Below are positions 1 to 8,392 of a DNA stretch of 64,000 bases, piece after piece. The stretch is from Kitasatospora cineracea. Its GTDB lineage: Bacteria > Actinomycetota > Actinomycetes > Streptomycetales > Streptomycetaceae. The stretch's first letter is position 1. Every line of letters starts with the position of its first letter. The notes beneath the pieces are model-generated. The model did no database searches. It was not told where the DNA came from and saw only the letters and a program-made list of their open reading frames with translations. The stretch lies in assembly GCF_003751605.1 (NCBI RefSeq), contig NZ_RJVJ01000003.1, positions 124,001 through 188,000 on the forward strand. The letters are read 5' to 3'. The position numbers were made by a program, and so were the translations under genes.

Positions 1-588
1 CGCGCCTACCACTCGGCGATGCGGTACTTCACCGAGACGGCCAGCGCGTCCCAGGCCGACCGGTTCCGGCACGACATGGCCCGGCTGCACATGGGCTACC
101 TGGCCGAGGCGGCCTGGGCCGAGGCCGACCACGTGCCCGAGGTGTGGGAGTACCTGGCGATGCGCCAGTTCAACAACTTCCGCCCCTGCCCGACCATCAC
201 CGACAGCGTCGGCGGCTACGAACTGCCCGCCGACCTGCACGCGCTGCCCGGCACCCAGCGGGTCATCGCGCTGGCCGGCAACGCCACCACGATCGTCAAC
301 GACCTGTACTCGTACACCAAGGAGCTGGCCGCCCCCGGCCGGCACCTCAACCTGCCCGTGGTGATCGCCGAGCGCGAGGGCCGCTCCGACAAGGACGGCT
401 ACCTCAAGGCCGTCGAGGTCCACAACGAGCTGATGCACGCCTTCGAGGCCGAGTCCGCCGCCCTCGCCGCCGCCTGCCCGGCCCCGCAGATGCTGCGCTT
501 CCTGCGCGGCGTGGCCGCCTGGGTCGACGGCAACCACTACTGGCACCAGACCAACACCTACCGCTACAGCCTGCCCAACTTCTGGTAA
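1..588 (+). CDS. 2-methylisoborneol synthase, C-terminal part (cut by window edge)
   Basis: C-terminal ~195 residues of a class I terpene cyclase; the frame is open from the first base to TAA at 586-588. The Mg-binding NSE motif (NDxxSxxxE) reads NDLYSYTKE at bases 298-324, and the protein ends in RYSLPNFW. The acidic DDxxD-type motif must lie upstream of the window. The next gene, 27 bp downstream on the same strand, is a geranyl diphosphate C-methyltransferase. That pairing is diagnostic of 2-methylisoborneol (earthy odorant) synthesis, in which this enzyme cyclises 2-methyl-GPP. The assignment to MIB synthase rather than another cyclase rests mainly on this neighbour. Cytosolic. Confidence 0.85.
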   Translation, partial: RAYHSAMRYFTETASASQADRFRHDMARLHMGYLAEAAWAEADHVPEVWEYLAMRQFNNFRPCPTITDSVGGYELPADLHALPGTQRVIALAGNATTIVNDLYSYTKELAAPGRHLNLPVVIAEREGRSDKDGYLKAVEVHNELMHAFEAESAALAAACPAPQMLRFLRGVAAWVDGNHYWHQTNTYRYSLPNFW

Positions 589-615
589 GAACCGGCAAGA
601 AACGGACACTCGGAC

Positions 616-1494
616 ATGACCAGCACCGAATTCGACACCACCGCCGCCGCCTTCGTTCCGGCTCCGGCCACCGCCTACCAGGGCGACATCGCCCGCTACT
701 GGAACAGCGAAGCCCGGCCGGTCAACCTGCGCCTCGGCGACGTCGACGGCCTCTACCACCACCACTACGGTATCGGCGAGATCGACACCGCCGCCCTCGG
801 CGACCCCGAGGACAGCGAGCACGAGAAGAAGCTGATCACCGAACTGCACCGGCTGGAGTCCGCCCAGGCCGAGGTCCTGCTCGACCACCTCGGCCCGATC
901 GCCCCCGGCGACACCCTGATGGACGCCGGCTGCGGCCGCGGCGGCTCCATGGTGATGGCCCACCAGCGCTTCGGCTGCAAGGTCGAGGGCGTCACCCTCT
1001 CCAGCACCCAGGCCGAGTTCGGCAACCGCCGCGTCCAGGAGCTCGGCATCGCCGACCACGTCCGCTCCCGGGTCTGCAACATGCTCGACACCCCGTTCGC
1101 CAACGGCCAGATGTCCGGCTCCTGGAACAACGAGTCCAGCATGTACGTCGACCTGCACGACCTGTTCGCCGAGCACTCCCGGGTGCTCAAGGTCGGCGGC
1201 CGCTACGTCACCATCACCGGCTGCTGGAACCCCCGCTACGGTCAGCCCTCCAAGTGGGTCTCCCAGATCAACGCCCACTTCGAGTGCAACATCCACTCCC
1301 GCCGCGAGTACCTGCGCGCCATGGCCGACAACCGCCTCGTCCCGCAGGCCGTCATCGACCTCACCCCCGACACCCTCCCCTACTGGGAGCTGCGCGCCAC
1401 CTCCTCGCTGGTCACCGGCATCGAGGAAGCCTTCATCGAGTCCTACAAGGACGGCTCCTTCCAGTACGTCCTGATCGCGGCCGACCGGGTCTGA
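616..1494 (+). CDS. gppmt: Geranyl diphosphate 2-C-methyltransferase
   Basis: 292-residue SAM-dependent methyltransferase that adds a methyl to C2 of geranyl diphosphate, giving 2-methyl-GPP for the upstream cyclase. SAM motif I is visible as DAGCGRGGS at residues 103-111; a His-rich HHHYGIGE segment near residues 48-55 and the SGSWNNESSMYVD block are typical of the family. Length matches the usual ~290-300 residues. The ATG at 616 has no strong Shine-Dalgarno sequence and lies 27 bp after the cyclase stop, so it is probably co-transcribed and perhaps translationally coupled. A GC-rich hairpin at 1569-1597 follows. Confidence 0.92.
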   Translation: MTSTEFDTTAAAFVPAPATAYQGDIARYWNSEARPVNLRLGDVDGLYHHHYGIGEIDTAALGDPEDSEHEKKLITELHRLESAQAEVLLDHLGPIAPGDTLMDAGCGRGGSMVMAHQRFGCKVEGVTLSSTQAEFGNRRVQELGIADHVRSRVCNMLDTPFANGQMSGSWNNESSMYVDLHDLFAEHSRVLKVGGRYVTITGCWNPRYGQPSKWVSQINAHFECNIHSRREYLRAMADNRLVPQAVIDLTPDTLPYWELRATSSLVTGIEEAFIESYKDGSFQYVLIAADRV

Positions 1495-1568
1495 CCTCCC
1501 CCTCCGCCCCCACCCGATCCCCGGCGCCACCCGGCCCGGGGATCAGCCGCGCCCGGCCCGGGGACCGG

Positions 1569-1597
1569 CCGGACCGGGGACCCCCGGGCCGGTCCGG
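1569..1597. terminator. GC-rich hairpin between convergent genes
   Basis: Perfect 9-bp arms CCGGACCGG (1569-1577) and CCGGTCCGG (1589-1597) around an 11-nt loop, in the gap between the convergent methyltransferase and exonuclease genes. No U-run follows, as is common for actinomycete terminators. It could serve both directions. Confidence 0.5.
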
Positions 1598-1598
1598 G

Positions 1599-2402
1599 CT
1601 ACACCGCCGCGTCGTAGACAGCCGTGACCGGGGCGTGGTCGGACCAGCGCTCCGCGTGGGTGGCGGCGCGCTCGACGTAGGCGTCGGTGCAGCGGGCGGC
1701 CAGGCCCGGGGTGGCCAGGTGGTAGTCGATGCGCCACCCGGCGTCGTTGTCGAAGGCGCGGCCGCGGTAGGACCACCAGGAGTAGGGGCCGTCCTGGTCG
1801 GGGTGGCGGCGGCGCAGGACGTCGACGTAGCCGTGGTCGTCGAGGACGCGGGAGAACCAGGCACGCTCCTCGGGGAGGAAGCCGGCCTTCTTCTGGTTGG
1901 CCTTCCAGTTGCGCAGGTCGGCCTCGCGGTGGGCGATGTTCCAGTCCCCGCAGACCAGCACCTCGCGGCCCTCCGCGGCGGGCCGGGCGCGCAGTTCGCC
2001 GAGGTGGACGAGGAACTCGGCCATGAAGCGCTCCTTCTCGTCCTGCCGCTCGGTGCCGACCTCGCCGGAGGGCAGGTACAACGAGGCGACCGTCAGGCCG
2101 GGCAGGTCCAGCTCGGCGTAGCGGCCGGAGCCGTCGAACTCGGCGGAGCCGAAGCCGATCCGGGTGGCGTCGGGGGCGCGGCGGGAGAGCACCGCCACCC
2201 CGGCCCGGCCCTTGGCGGCGGCGGGGGCCCAGACCGCGTGCCACCCGTCGAGGCGGCCCAGCACGTCGGCGAACTGCTCGGCCTCGGCGCGCACCTCCTG
2301 GAGGCAGACCACCTCGGACTTGGTGTCGTCGATCCACTCCAGGAAGCCCTTCTTGGCGGCCGCCCGGATCCCGTTCACGTTGACAGTCGTGATGCTTTGC
2401 AC
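1599..2402 (-). CDS. xthA: Exodeoxyribonuclease III (AP endonuclease)
   Basis: 267-residue endonuclease/exonuclease/phosphatase-fold nuclease, close to the ~265 residues usual for ExoIII; base-excision repair of abasic sites in the cytosol. Visible family motifs are TVNVNGIRAA at the N-terminus, CLQE (metal-binding Glu), CGDWNIAH (Asp/Asn) and the C-terminal WRIDYHLAT and SDHAPV containing the catalytic His. The start chosen is GTG at 2402, which puts the first motif at residues 7-16; a longer open frame reaches 2537 but the extra residues are not family-like. Divergent from the GntR regulator, sharing a 208-bp intergenic region. Confidence 0.88.
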   Translation of the reverse strand: MQSITTVNVNGIRAAAKKGFLEWIDDTKSEVVCLQEVRAEAEQFADVLGRLDGWHAVWAPAAAKGRAGVAVLSRRAPDATRIGFGSAEFDGSGRYAELDLPGLTVASLYLPSGEVGTERQDEKERFMAEFLVHLGELRARPAAEGREVLVCGDWNIAHREADLRNWKANQKKAGFLPEERAWFSRVLDDHGYVDVLRRRHPDQDGPYSWWSYRGRAFDNDAGWRIDYHLATPGLAARCTDAYVERAATHAERWSDHAPVTAVYDAAV

Positions 2403-2504
2403 GGAGCGAGGGTACCGGTCGGCTCCGACAATCCGGCATTCCGGGCGAAGCCGGGCGCCATACCGGGTCGGCGGGCGATCCGCAAGGAACCCGTCCCATT
2501 GGTC

Positions 2505-2534
2505 TTGACCATCTCCCCGGGCACCCCCTACTGT
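2505..2534 (+). promoter_or_regulatory. Candidate promoter and AT-rich leader of the GntR gene
   Basis: TTGACC (2505-2510) and TACTGT (2529-2534) are separated by 18 nt, a good vegetative-type promoter. It is followed by an unusually AT-rich stretch (2540-2575) with the inverted tetramers CTTT and AAAG around AAT at 2551-2561, a possible operator for the adjacent GntR protein. Confidence 0.45.
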
Positions 2535-2610
2535 CACTTACTGCAAAGACCTTTAATAAAGAAGGACGGATAAAGCCCGCCTCCCCCACCTGCCGAAACG
2601 GGGAGCCGCG

Positions 2611-3417
2611 GTGGGCCTGTCGTCCCTCAGGGTGGAGGACACGGTGGGGCAAGGAACGCTCGCGGCGGTGGCGGAGCCGAAGTACTGGCACCTGCGCACG
2701 GTGCTGCTGCGCACCATGGACACCGAGTTCTCGACCGGCCAGGTGCTGCCCAACGAGCGCGAGCTCTCGGCGCGCTTCGGCGTGGCCCGGGCCACCCTCC
2801 GCCAGGCCCTGGACCAGCTGGAACTCGAGGGCCGCCTGGTCCGCCGGCGCGGCATCGGCACGCTGGTCGCCGCCCCGCGGGTGGGCATCCCGGTCGGCGG
2901 ACGCCAGTCCGGCCGGGCCGCGGCCGCCCACGCCGCCCAGGAGTGGAAGGTGGTGGACTGCACCACCGGCCCCGCCACCGCCGCGCTGGCCCGCACCCTG
3001 GGCCTGGCCGAGGGCGACCAGGTGCACACCGTCCGCCGCCTGCGCACCGTCCAGGGCGTGGCGGTCGCCGCCGAGTCGCTGCACGTCCCCTCCGCCGCGC
3101 TGCCGCACCTGGCCGTGGTGGTGGACGGCGGCGACCGGGCCCGCGGCGTGCTGCGCCAGCTCGAAAGGCTCGGCGTCGACGGCGAGTCCCGCTCGGTGGA
3201 GCTGGGCGTCGCCGAGGCCGCCGAGGCCGCGCTGCTGGAGCGCCCCCCGGGCACCCCCGTCCTGGTGGTCACCACCCAGTACGCGGCGGCCGGCCGGCTG
3301 GCCGCGGTCGCGGTCTCCACCTACCGGGCCGACACCTGCAAGCTGACCTTCGGCGAGTCCGGCGCGGCCGTCCAGGTCGCCTCCACCGTCCCGGTCTCCG
3401 CCGCCGCCGTCTCCTGA
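2611..3417 (+). CDS. GntR-family transcriptional regulator (HutC/UTRA type)
   Basis: Winged-helix DNA-binding domain at about residues 24-88 (LPNERELSARFGVARATLRQ is the recognition region) followed by a UTRA ligand-binding domain from ~105 to 250. HutC-subfamily members sense small sugars, phosphosugars or amino-acid derivatives; the ligand cannot be told here. Two starts are plausible: GTG 2611 (GGGAG 5 nt upstream) and GTG 2644 (GGAGG 5 nt upstream, the stronger site), giving 268 or 257 residues. No metabolic gene is co-directional, so it may act on a distant regulon or itself. Confidence 0.8.
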   Translation: MGLSSLRVEDTVGQGTLAAVAEPKYWHLRTVLLRTMDTEFSTGQVLPNERELSARFGVARATLRQALDQLELEGRLVRRRGIGTLVAAPRVGIPVGGRQSGRAAAAHAAQEWKVVDCTTGPATAALARTLGLAEGDQVHTVRRLRTVQGVAVAAESLHVPSAALPHLAVVVDGGDRARGVLRQLERLGVDGESRSVELGVAEAAEAALLERPPGTPVLVVTTQYAAAGRLAAVAVSTYRADTCKLTFGESGAAVQVASTVPVSAAAVS

Positions 3418-3453
3418 CCCGCCCCGCCCCGCCCTTCCATCACCGGCTCCCAC

Positions 3454-3468
3454 CTGACGGACCGTCAA
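3454..3468. promoter_or_regulatory. Palindrome CTGACGGACCGTCAA, regulator binding site candidate
   Basis: TGACGG-A-CCGTCA is a perfect 13-bp palindrome (3455-3467) whose centre lies about 30 bp upstream of a TACGCT hexamer (3491-3496) that can act as the -10 of the gene starting at 3538. The same word recurs at 7732-7746 and 33666-33680. Confidence 0.5.
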
Positions 3469-3537
3469 CCTCCCTGTCAGCGGCCCGCGTTACGCTCCTG
3501 CCCACTGACCACCGGTGAGCAGGGGAGCGGCACGAGG

Positions 3538-4248
3538 ATGGGCCAGAACGGCACGAGGACGGACCGGACCGACCCGGCGGATCCGGGCGACCCGACGGTC
3601 CCGGGTGGCCCGGGCGATCCGGGTGACCACGGCAGGGCGCTCATCGAGCGGGTGATCGCGGAGGTGGCCGCCGACCCGTCCCGTCAGGTGCTGGAGCACG
3701 ACCGGTTCGCCGGCCGGTGGGTCGAGGGCCCGCTGCGGCCCCGCCCCGAGCTGGCGGCGTTCCCCGGCGGCCACCCGCTGCCGCCCAGCCTGCGGGCCTG
3801 GCTGGCGTACGACAGCGGCATGCTGGAGCGGCACGGCTGGTTCGACGCGGACGGCGGGTTCGCGCCGCGCACCCTGGGCGAGATCGCGGTCGAGGAGTTC
3901 GGCGAGCCGTGGGGCTCCTGCTTCGAGCCGTTCTCCGGGCTGTTCGGCGCGTGCTTCCTGCTGCCCGGCGGCTCCGACTCCCGCCGGGTGCTGTCGGTGG
4001 GCCCGCACGGCGAGCGCGACGGGCTGGGCGAGTACCCGGTGTTCGCGCTCGACGTCGACGACCTGCCGTACGCGGTGCTGATGCACCCGGGCTTCGACGT
4101 CTACCTCGCCGAGACCGCGGGCGTCCTGCCGTCCGACGGCCGCCCCGGATACGACTCGCTCAAGCACGACCCCCGGTACGCGGCCCGGATGCGGGCGCAC
4201 GCCCGGGGGCGGCTCAAGGGCGGGTACGAACTGCTCTGCCTCCAGTAG
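3538..4248 (+). CDS. Hypothetical protein, possibly SUKH/SMI1-like
   Basis: 236 residues, soluble, no signal or membrane segment. The first ~35 residues are a low-complexity Asp/Pro/Gly repeat (DPxDPGD type) and are probably disordered; the conserved-looking part starts near ALIERVIAEV. Features such as LPPSLRAWLAYDSGML and EFGEPWGSCFEPF have the feel of an SMI1/KNR4 (SUKH) fold, but this is an impression, not a firm match. ATG 3538 is preceded by GGAG 12 nt upstream; a downstream start that omits the repeat cannot be excluded. It has its own promoter region carrying a CTGACGGnCCGTCA palindrome. Confidence 0.6.
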   Translation: MGQNGTRTDRTDPADPGDPTVPGGPGDPGDHGRALIERVIAEVAADPSRQVLEHDRFAGRWVEGPLRPRPELAAFPGGHPLPPSLRAWLAYDSGMLERHGWFDADGGFAPRTLGEIAVEEFGEPWGSCFEPFSGLFGACFLLPGGSDSRRVLSVGPHGERDGLGEYPVFALDVDDLPYAVLMHPGFDVYLAETAGVLPSDGRPGYDSLKHDPRYAARMRAHARGRLKGGYELLCLQ

Positions 4249-4310
4249 GAGGCGGCCCCGGTCAGCGCGCGGCGGCCCAGGTCGGCGAGGCGGCCCCGGT
4301 CAGCGCGCGG
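4249..4310. repeat. 24-bp direct repeat across the ROK stop codon
   Basis: A 24-base word starting GAGGCGGCCCCGGTCAGC occurs at 4249-4272 and again at 4287-4310, the second copy spanning the stop codon of the ROK gene. It looks like a small tandem duplication of the gene's 3' end in the gap between two convergent genes. Confidence 0.75.
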
Positions 4311-5577
4311 TGGGCGGGTCGACGGCGAACAGCTGCTCCTCGACGTGGTCGAGGGCGACCCGCAGCGCACCCATGGCGACCACCTCGGAGCCGAGCGCGG
4401 CGAGCGCGACCTCGGGGGCGCGCAGCGTGTAGCGGGCGAGCTGTTCGCGCAGCGGCTCCAGGACGCCGTCCAGGCCGGCCGCCCAGCCGCCGACCACGAC
4501 GAGTTCGGGGTCGAGGGCGAGGACCAGCGCGGTGACGTCGTGCACCAGGCGGCCCAGGAAGCGGTCCATGGCGATCTGCGAGACCTGGTCGCCCTCCCGG
4601 GCCAGCCGCAGCACCCGGGCCACCGCGGCCTCGTCCAGCGGGTCCAACGGCTTGCCGGTGGTGGACAGCAGCCTTTCGGGGGTGGCCTGTTGGCCGAGCA
4701 GGTGGAGCGCGCCGATCTCGCCGGCGGCGCCGCCGTGGCCGCGGTGCAGGCGGCCGCCGATCAGCGAGCCGGCGCCGGGGCTGAGCCCGGCCATCACGAA
4801 CACCACGTCGCCCTTGCCGACGGCCGCGCCCATCCAGTGCTCGGCGATGGCGGCCAGGTTGGCGTCGTTCTCGATCACCACGGGGCAGCGGAAGGAGCGG
4901 CGCAGCCGGGCGCCGAGGTCGAGGCCGGTCCAGCCGGGCATCGCGGTGCCGAGCCGGACGGTGCCGTCCCGGTCGACGATGCCGGGGGTGCCGACGGCGA
5001 CCTCCCACAGGCTGTCCCGGGAGACCCCGGCCTTGCGCAGCACCTCGCCGACCGTGGTGCGGACCAGGGTGAGCCGCTCCTCGGCCTCCACCGACTCGTC
5101 CACCGGCCGGGAGTGACTGGCCAGCACCTCGCCGGCCAGGTCGGCGAGGACGACCCGCAGGTCGTGGACGCCGATCTCGATGCCCAGCACGTGCCCGGCC
5201 TCGGCCCGGAACCGGAACCAGCGGGCCGGGCGGCCGCGCTGACGCCCCGACTCCTGGACGTGCTCGACCTCGGCGACCAGCCCGGACTCCAACAGCCCCT
5301 CGATCACGCCCTCGACGGTGGGCCGGGACAGCCCGGTGTCGCCGACGAGCTGGGTCAGCGTGACGGCCTGTCCGTCGCGCAACGACCGCAGGGTGACCGC
5401 CGCGTTGATCCGCCGCAGCAGTGAGGAGTCCCCTCCGGTGAGCCGGTCCGTCAAGTCGCTGCCCTTCCGCTTCGCGCGACTGCCCTGGCGCGCGGTGACG
5501 TGGAGCGCGGGATCGCCCGTCCGGCCGTGGTGAGGCCGTCGCGGGCCCGCGCGGAGCCGCCGCCCGCGGACTGGCAC
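4300..5577 (-). CDS. ROK-family transcriptional regulator
   Basis: N-terminal winged helix (TLTQLVGDTGLSRPTVEGVI) followed by a ROK sugar-kinase-like domain with GIEIGVHDLRVVL, TPGIVDRDG, ENDANLAAIAEHW and a GHGGAAGEIGALHL block. The CxCGxxGCxE zinc motif of classical ROK proteins is absent: the GEIGALHLLGQQ segment continues with no cysteine. ROK regulators usually repress carbohydrate genes until a sugar binds. Start is uncertain: GTG 5577 has GAGG 9 nt upstream, but TTG 5452-5454 has GGAAGGG and begins just before the family-like LTGGDSSLLRRIN; the 41 residues between look non-conserved. Size would be 425 or 384 residues. Confidence 0.85.
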   Translation of the reverse strand: MPVRGRRLRAGPRRPHHGRTGDPALHVTARQGSRAKRKGSDLTDRLTGGDSSLLRRINAAVTLRSLRDGQAVTLTQLVGDTGLSRPTVEGVIEGLLESGLVAEVEHVQESGRQRGRPARWFRFRAEAGHVLGIEIGVHDLRVVLADLAGEVLASHSRPVDESVEAEERLTLVRTTVGEVLRKAGVSRDSLWEVAVGTPGIVDRDGTVRLGTAMPGWTGLDLGARLRRSFRCPVVIENDANLAAIAEHWMGAAVGKGDVVFVMAGLSPGAGSLIGGRLHRGHGGAAGEIGALHLLGQQATPERLLSTTGKPLDPLDEAAVARVLRLAREGDQVSQIAMDRFLGRLVHDVTALVLALDPELVVVGGWAAGLDGVLEPLREQLARYTLRAPEVALAALGSEVVAMGALRVALDHVEEQLFAVDPPTAR

Positions 5578-5811
5578 TGTGGGGTGCCTCGAACGGGGCG
5601 TCTGCCCGGATCGTACTCGGGCGGCCCATCGGGGGGCGAGCGTTTCCGCAGCTCATAACGGCTTCGGTATCGAAACGGTACGTCGTCCGCCATCGCGTGG
5701 TGACCGGCCGTCGGCGCGGCGGAAGACGGCGGGGAGAGGTCCACGCGCGTCAACCGGGCGGCCACCGGGCGTCCACCGCGGCGGACCCGGACCGACCCGG
5801 GCCGAACTGCC

Positions 5812-5955
5812 GGTCGGGACGCCTGCCGGGACGCCGGTCGGGATGCCGAGCGGGACGCCTGCCGGGCCGTCGGTCGGGATGCCGAGCGGGACGCCTGCCG
5901 GGCCGTCGGTCGGGCCGTCGGCCGCGACGCCGGTCGGGACGCCGGCCGGCACGCC
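5812..5955. repeat. 12-bp minisatellite, about 12 copies
   Basis: Twelve degenerate tandem copies of a 12-mer such as GGTCGGGACGCC fill 5812-5955; within it a 36-bp higher-order unit is repeated twice exactly. The array ends 14 bp before the ATG of the next gene. All three frames on both strands give short repeated peptides (for example GTPAGTPVGMPS), so it is unlikely to be coding. Confidence 0.85.
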
Positions 5956-5969
5956 CTAAGCTTCCGCCC

Positions 5970-6680
5970 ATGGGGAACGACACTGCCGCAGCGCATCCGC
6001 CCAAGCACCGGACGGTCGCCGAAGCTGCTGCCGACGCCGAGGACGCCGCGTTCGTCCGGGCCCACACCCGGCCGGGGCCGGTGCCGTTCGTGCCCGAGGT
6101 GCGGCTGCGGATGGCGGGCGACGCGATCGAGCTGTGGGAGACCACCGAGCGGGCCCGCGGCCGGGAGGGCCTGCCGCCGCCGTTCTGGGCGTTCCCGTGG
6201 GCGGGCGGGGTGGCGGTCGCCCGGTACGTCCTGGACCATCCCGAACTGGTGCGCGGCCGCCGGGTGTTGGACCTGGCGGCGGGCTCCGGCCTGGTCGGCG
6301 TCGCGGCGGCGCTGCGCGGCGCGGCCGGGGTGCGGGCGGCCGAGATCGACGCGTACGCGGTGGCCTCGATCGTGGTCAACGCGGAGCTCAACGGCGTCGC
6401 GGTGGCCGCCGAACTGGCCGACGTGCTGGACGGCGACGGCGCGCCCGACGACGTGGTGCTGGCCGGCGACGTGTTCTACGAACGGACGATGGCCGCCCGC
6501 TTCCTGCCGTTCCTGGAGCGGGCCGCCGCCCGGGGCGCGACCGTGGTGGTCGGCGACCCCGGGCGGGCCTACCTGCCGCGCGGGCGCTTCACCGCGCTCG
6601 CCGAGTACACCGTCCCGGTCGCCGCCGACCTGGAGGACGCGGCCGAGAAGACCACCACGGTGTGGGCGCTGCGCGGCTGA
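5970..6680 (+). CDS. Class I SAM methyltransferase, ETFB-lysine-methyltransferase-like
   Basis: 236 residues. The FWAFPWAGG block (residues 72-80) before SAM motif I (VLDLAAGSGLVG, 99-110) is characteristic of the METTL20/NNMT-like group, whose mitochondrial member methylates lysines of the electron-transfer flavoprotein beta subunit; the GDVFYE segment fits motif IV. The bacterial substrate is inferred, and another protein or small molecule is possible. ATG 5970 is chosen because family similarity starts just after it; the open frame extends upstream only through a minisatellite. Converges with the next gene, leaving 7 bp. Confidence 0.8.
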   Translation: MGNDTAAAHPPKHRTVAEAAADAEDAAFVRAHTRPGPVPFVPEVRLRMAGDAIELWETTERARGREGLPPPFWAFPWAGGVAVARYVLDHPELVRGRRVLDLAAGSGLVGVAAALRGAAGVRAAEIDAYAVASIVVNAELNGVAVAAELADVLDGDGAPDDVVLAGDVFYERTMAARFLPFLERAAARGATVVVGDPGRAYLPRGRFTALAEYTVPVAADLEDAAEKTTTVWALRG

Positions 6681-6687
6681 CACGGGC

Positions 6688-7440
6688 TCAGGTCTCGGTG
6701 GGCCGGGGCTGGGCCGGGCTGCTGGACGGCACCGCCACCGGCGGCGGCAGGCAGGTCGGACCGGAGGTCGGGCTGCTCGAACCGGGGCTCGGCGTCGTCG
6801 TCGTGGCGGCCGGCGGCGGGACGGCGGTGTCGGCGGCGGTGGTGGTGCGGGTCGGGGTCGGCGGGCTGGGCAGCGGCGAGCTGGGCGGGGCGCCGGTCAT
6901 GTCCGGGCAGGCCGGCAGGCTGGTGTTGCCGTCGTACAGCGAGACCCGGCGGACCTGGTAGGGGCCCTGCCCGTACCAGCCGTGGAAGTACACGGTCAGC
7001 GCCCGGGTGTTCCCGGCGGTGCGGACCACGGCGTGCAGCCTGGTCTGCTCCGGCCCGTCGGCCCACTGGTACACCGCCTCGGTGTCGCCGCCGTATACGC
7101 CGACGAAGGCGTACGCGCCGGAGACGTCCGCCGTCAGGTCGTAGGTGGTGTACGGCTGGACCGTGACCCGCTGGGTGCACCCGGCGTAGTCGTAGCCGCC
7201 CGGACGGCCCTCGACGCCCCGGTCGAGCTGCCGGACGTCGCCGGTGCAGGTCCAGTTGTCCGCGAGCGGCTGCGCGAACAGGCCGTCCCGGACGGCCTCC
7301 TGGGCGGCCCCGGCGGTGCCCGAGCCGAGCAGGGCGAAACCCGCGGTGGCGGTCAGCAGCGCGGCCGCGGCGGCGGCCCCGAGCGGGAGGCGGCCGGGAC
7401 GCTGCGGGTGCCGGCGGCGGGGGCGGGAAGGCGGATGCAT
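6688..7440 (-). CDS. Secreted hypothetical protein with beta-sandwich and Pro/Thr/Ser tail
   Basis: 250 residues. A long basic n-region and hydrophobic core (LGAAAAAALLTATAGFALL) form a Sec signal peptide with a likely cleavage near GTAGAA-Q (about residue 46). The mature part (DNWTCTGDVRQLDRG, PYTTYDLTADVSGAYAFVGVYGG, ALTVYFHGWYG) resembles a carbohydrate-binding beta-sandwich of the CBM4/9 type, followed from ~residue 180 by a Pro/Thr/Ser-rich tail without a clear LPxTG anchor. No catalytic domain. Probably extracellular and sugar- or wall-associated. Far upstream (7732-7746) lies a CTGACGGnGCGTCAA palindrome on the same strand. Confidence 0.7.
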   Translation of the reverse strand: MHPPSRPRRRHPQRPGRLPLGAAAAAALLTATAGFALLGSGTAGAAQEAVRDGLFAQPLADNWTCTGDVRQLDRGVEGRPGGYDYAGCTQRVTVQPYTTYDLTADVSGAYAFVGVYGGDTEAVYQWADGPEQTRLHAVVRTAGNTRALTVYFHGWYGQGPYQVRRVSLYDGNTSLPACPDMTGAPPSSPLPSPPTPTRTTTAADTAVPPPAATTTTPSPGSSSPTSGPTCLPPPVAVPSSSPAQPRPTET

Positions 7441-7833
7441 GGCGGCTCCGGTGTGGGGGAGGAGCGGGCGGACGGTGCGCCCGCGGCGCGGACCGCGCGG
7501 GCGGGACGTGGCCTGCCGTCAGCTCCCGGACGGGGCGGCGGATCCGCGGTGCGGGCCGTGGCGGCCGCGGCTACCGCGGAGGGAGGGTGCACGCATGCCG
7601 GCTCCGGCGGGGGAGGGGGACGGGGCAGCGGTGCGAGGGAGTGGTCCACACCATGGTGGATCCCGCAGCCGTCCGTCAAGGGCGGGCAAAGGCCGGTTCC
7701 GGCCCGCCACCGGGCGTTTCGGCACAGCGAGTTGACGCTCCGTCAGGCCGCGCCGCCCCCGCCCCGCCCGGCCGGACCGGGTGGCGACCTCCGTTCTCGC
7801 CCGCCCCTGCGGCGGTGGGGGCCGATCCCGAGG
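7441..7833. other. 393-bp intergenic region with one palindrome
   Basis: No convincing gene. It holds CTGACGGAGCGTCAA on the minus strand (7746-7732), a TCCAC/GTGGA inverted pair around 7649-7664, and a TTGACG word (7680-7675, minus strand) that could be a -35 element for the secreted protein at 6688-7440. Confidence 0.5.
7732..7746 (-). promoter_or_regulatory. Palindrome CTGACGGAGCGTCAA
   Basis: Differs from the site at 3454-3468 by one base at the centre. It lies ~290 bp upstream of the secreted-protein gene start and has no obvious -10 at the spacing seen for the other copies, so its role here is less clear. Confidence 0.35.
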
Positions 7834-8268
7834 TCAGCTCTCCTGCCCGGCGGCGGCCGCGGCGTCGATCTCGGCGATCAGGTCCTCGACCAGGGCCTTG
7901 ACGGCGTCGCGGATCGGGCGGACGGCCTCGACGCCCTGGCCGGCCGGGTCGTCCAGCTTCCAGTCCAGGTACTTCTTGCCGGGGAAGAACGGGCAGGCGT
8001 CGCCGCAGCCCATGGTGATGACGTAGTCGGAGGACCGGACGGCCTCGGTGGTGAGGATCTTCGGCTGCTGGTCGGAGATGTCGATGCCGGCCTCGGCCAT
8101 CGCGGCGACGGCGGCCGGGTTGACCCGGTGGCCGGGGGCGGAGCCGGCGGAGCGGACCTCGATGCGGTCGCCCGCGAGGCGGGTGAGGAAGCCGGCGGCC
8201 ATCTGGGAGCGGCCGGCGTTGTGGACGCAGACGAACAGCACGGAGGCGAGCGGCGCGGCGGCGGTCAT
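7834..8268 (-). CDS. arsC: Arsenate reductase (LMW-phosphatase type)
   Basis: 144 residues. The CX5R phosphate/arsenate loop is CVHNAGRS (Cys14-Arg20), and a Cys pair C88/C92 in MGCGDACPFFPGKKY supplies the disulfide cascade that reduces As(V) to As(III), regenerated by thioredoxin or mycoredoxin. Start ATG 8268 has AAGGA 8 nt upstream. Transcribed away from arsR1-acr3, sharing their 157-bp regulatory region, so probably controlled by the same ArsR. Cytosolic; its product is exported by the Acr3 pump next door. Confidence 0.93.
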   Translation of the reverse strand: MTAAAPLASVLFVCVHNAGRSQMAAGFLTRLAGDRIEVRSAGSAPGHRVNPAAVAAMAEAGIDISDQQPKILTTEAVRSSDYVITMGCGDACPFFPGKKYLDWKLDDPAGQGVEAVRPIRDAVKALVEDLIAEIDAAAAAGQES

Positions 8269-8286
8269 CGGTGGGTCCTTCGTTCG

Positions 8287-8322
8287 GGTCGGGCAGGTCG
8301 GGCAGGTCGGGCAGGTCGGGCA
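8287..8322. repeat. 9-bp tandem repeat, four copies
   Basis: Four perfect copies of GGTCGGGCA lie directly upstream of arsC in the divergent arsC/arsR1 promoter region. Possibly a slippage-prone spacer. Confidence 0.8.
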
Positions 8323-8392
8323 TCCGGGCCGGGGCGGCGCTGTCCGCGGCGGGCAGGCGGCAACGACCGCAGGACGCGTCAACTGTCGCTGG

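Noticed and set aside
144..2573. 2.4-kb open frame on the + strand over the MIB and exonuclease genes
   Set aside because: Wrong-frame translation of the cyclase and methyltransferase followed by antisense of exonuclease III.
5812..5955. Tandem 12-mers as a CRISPR array or coding repeat
   Set aside because: There are no unique spacers and no cas genes, and every frame gives low-complexity peptide.
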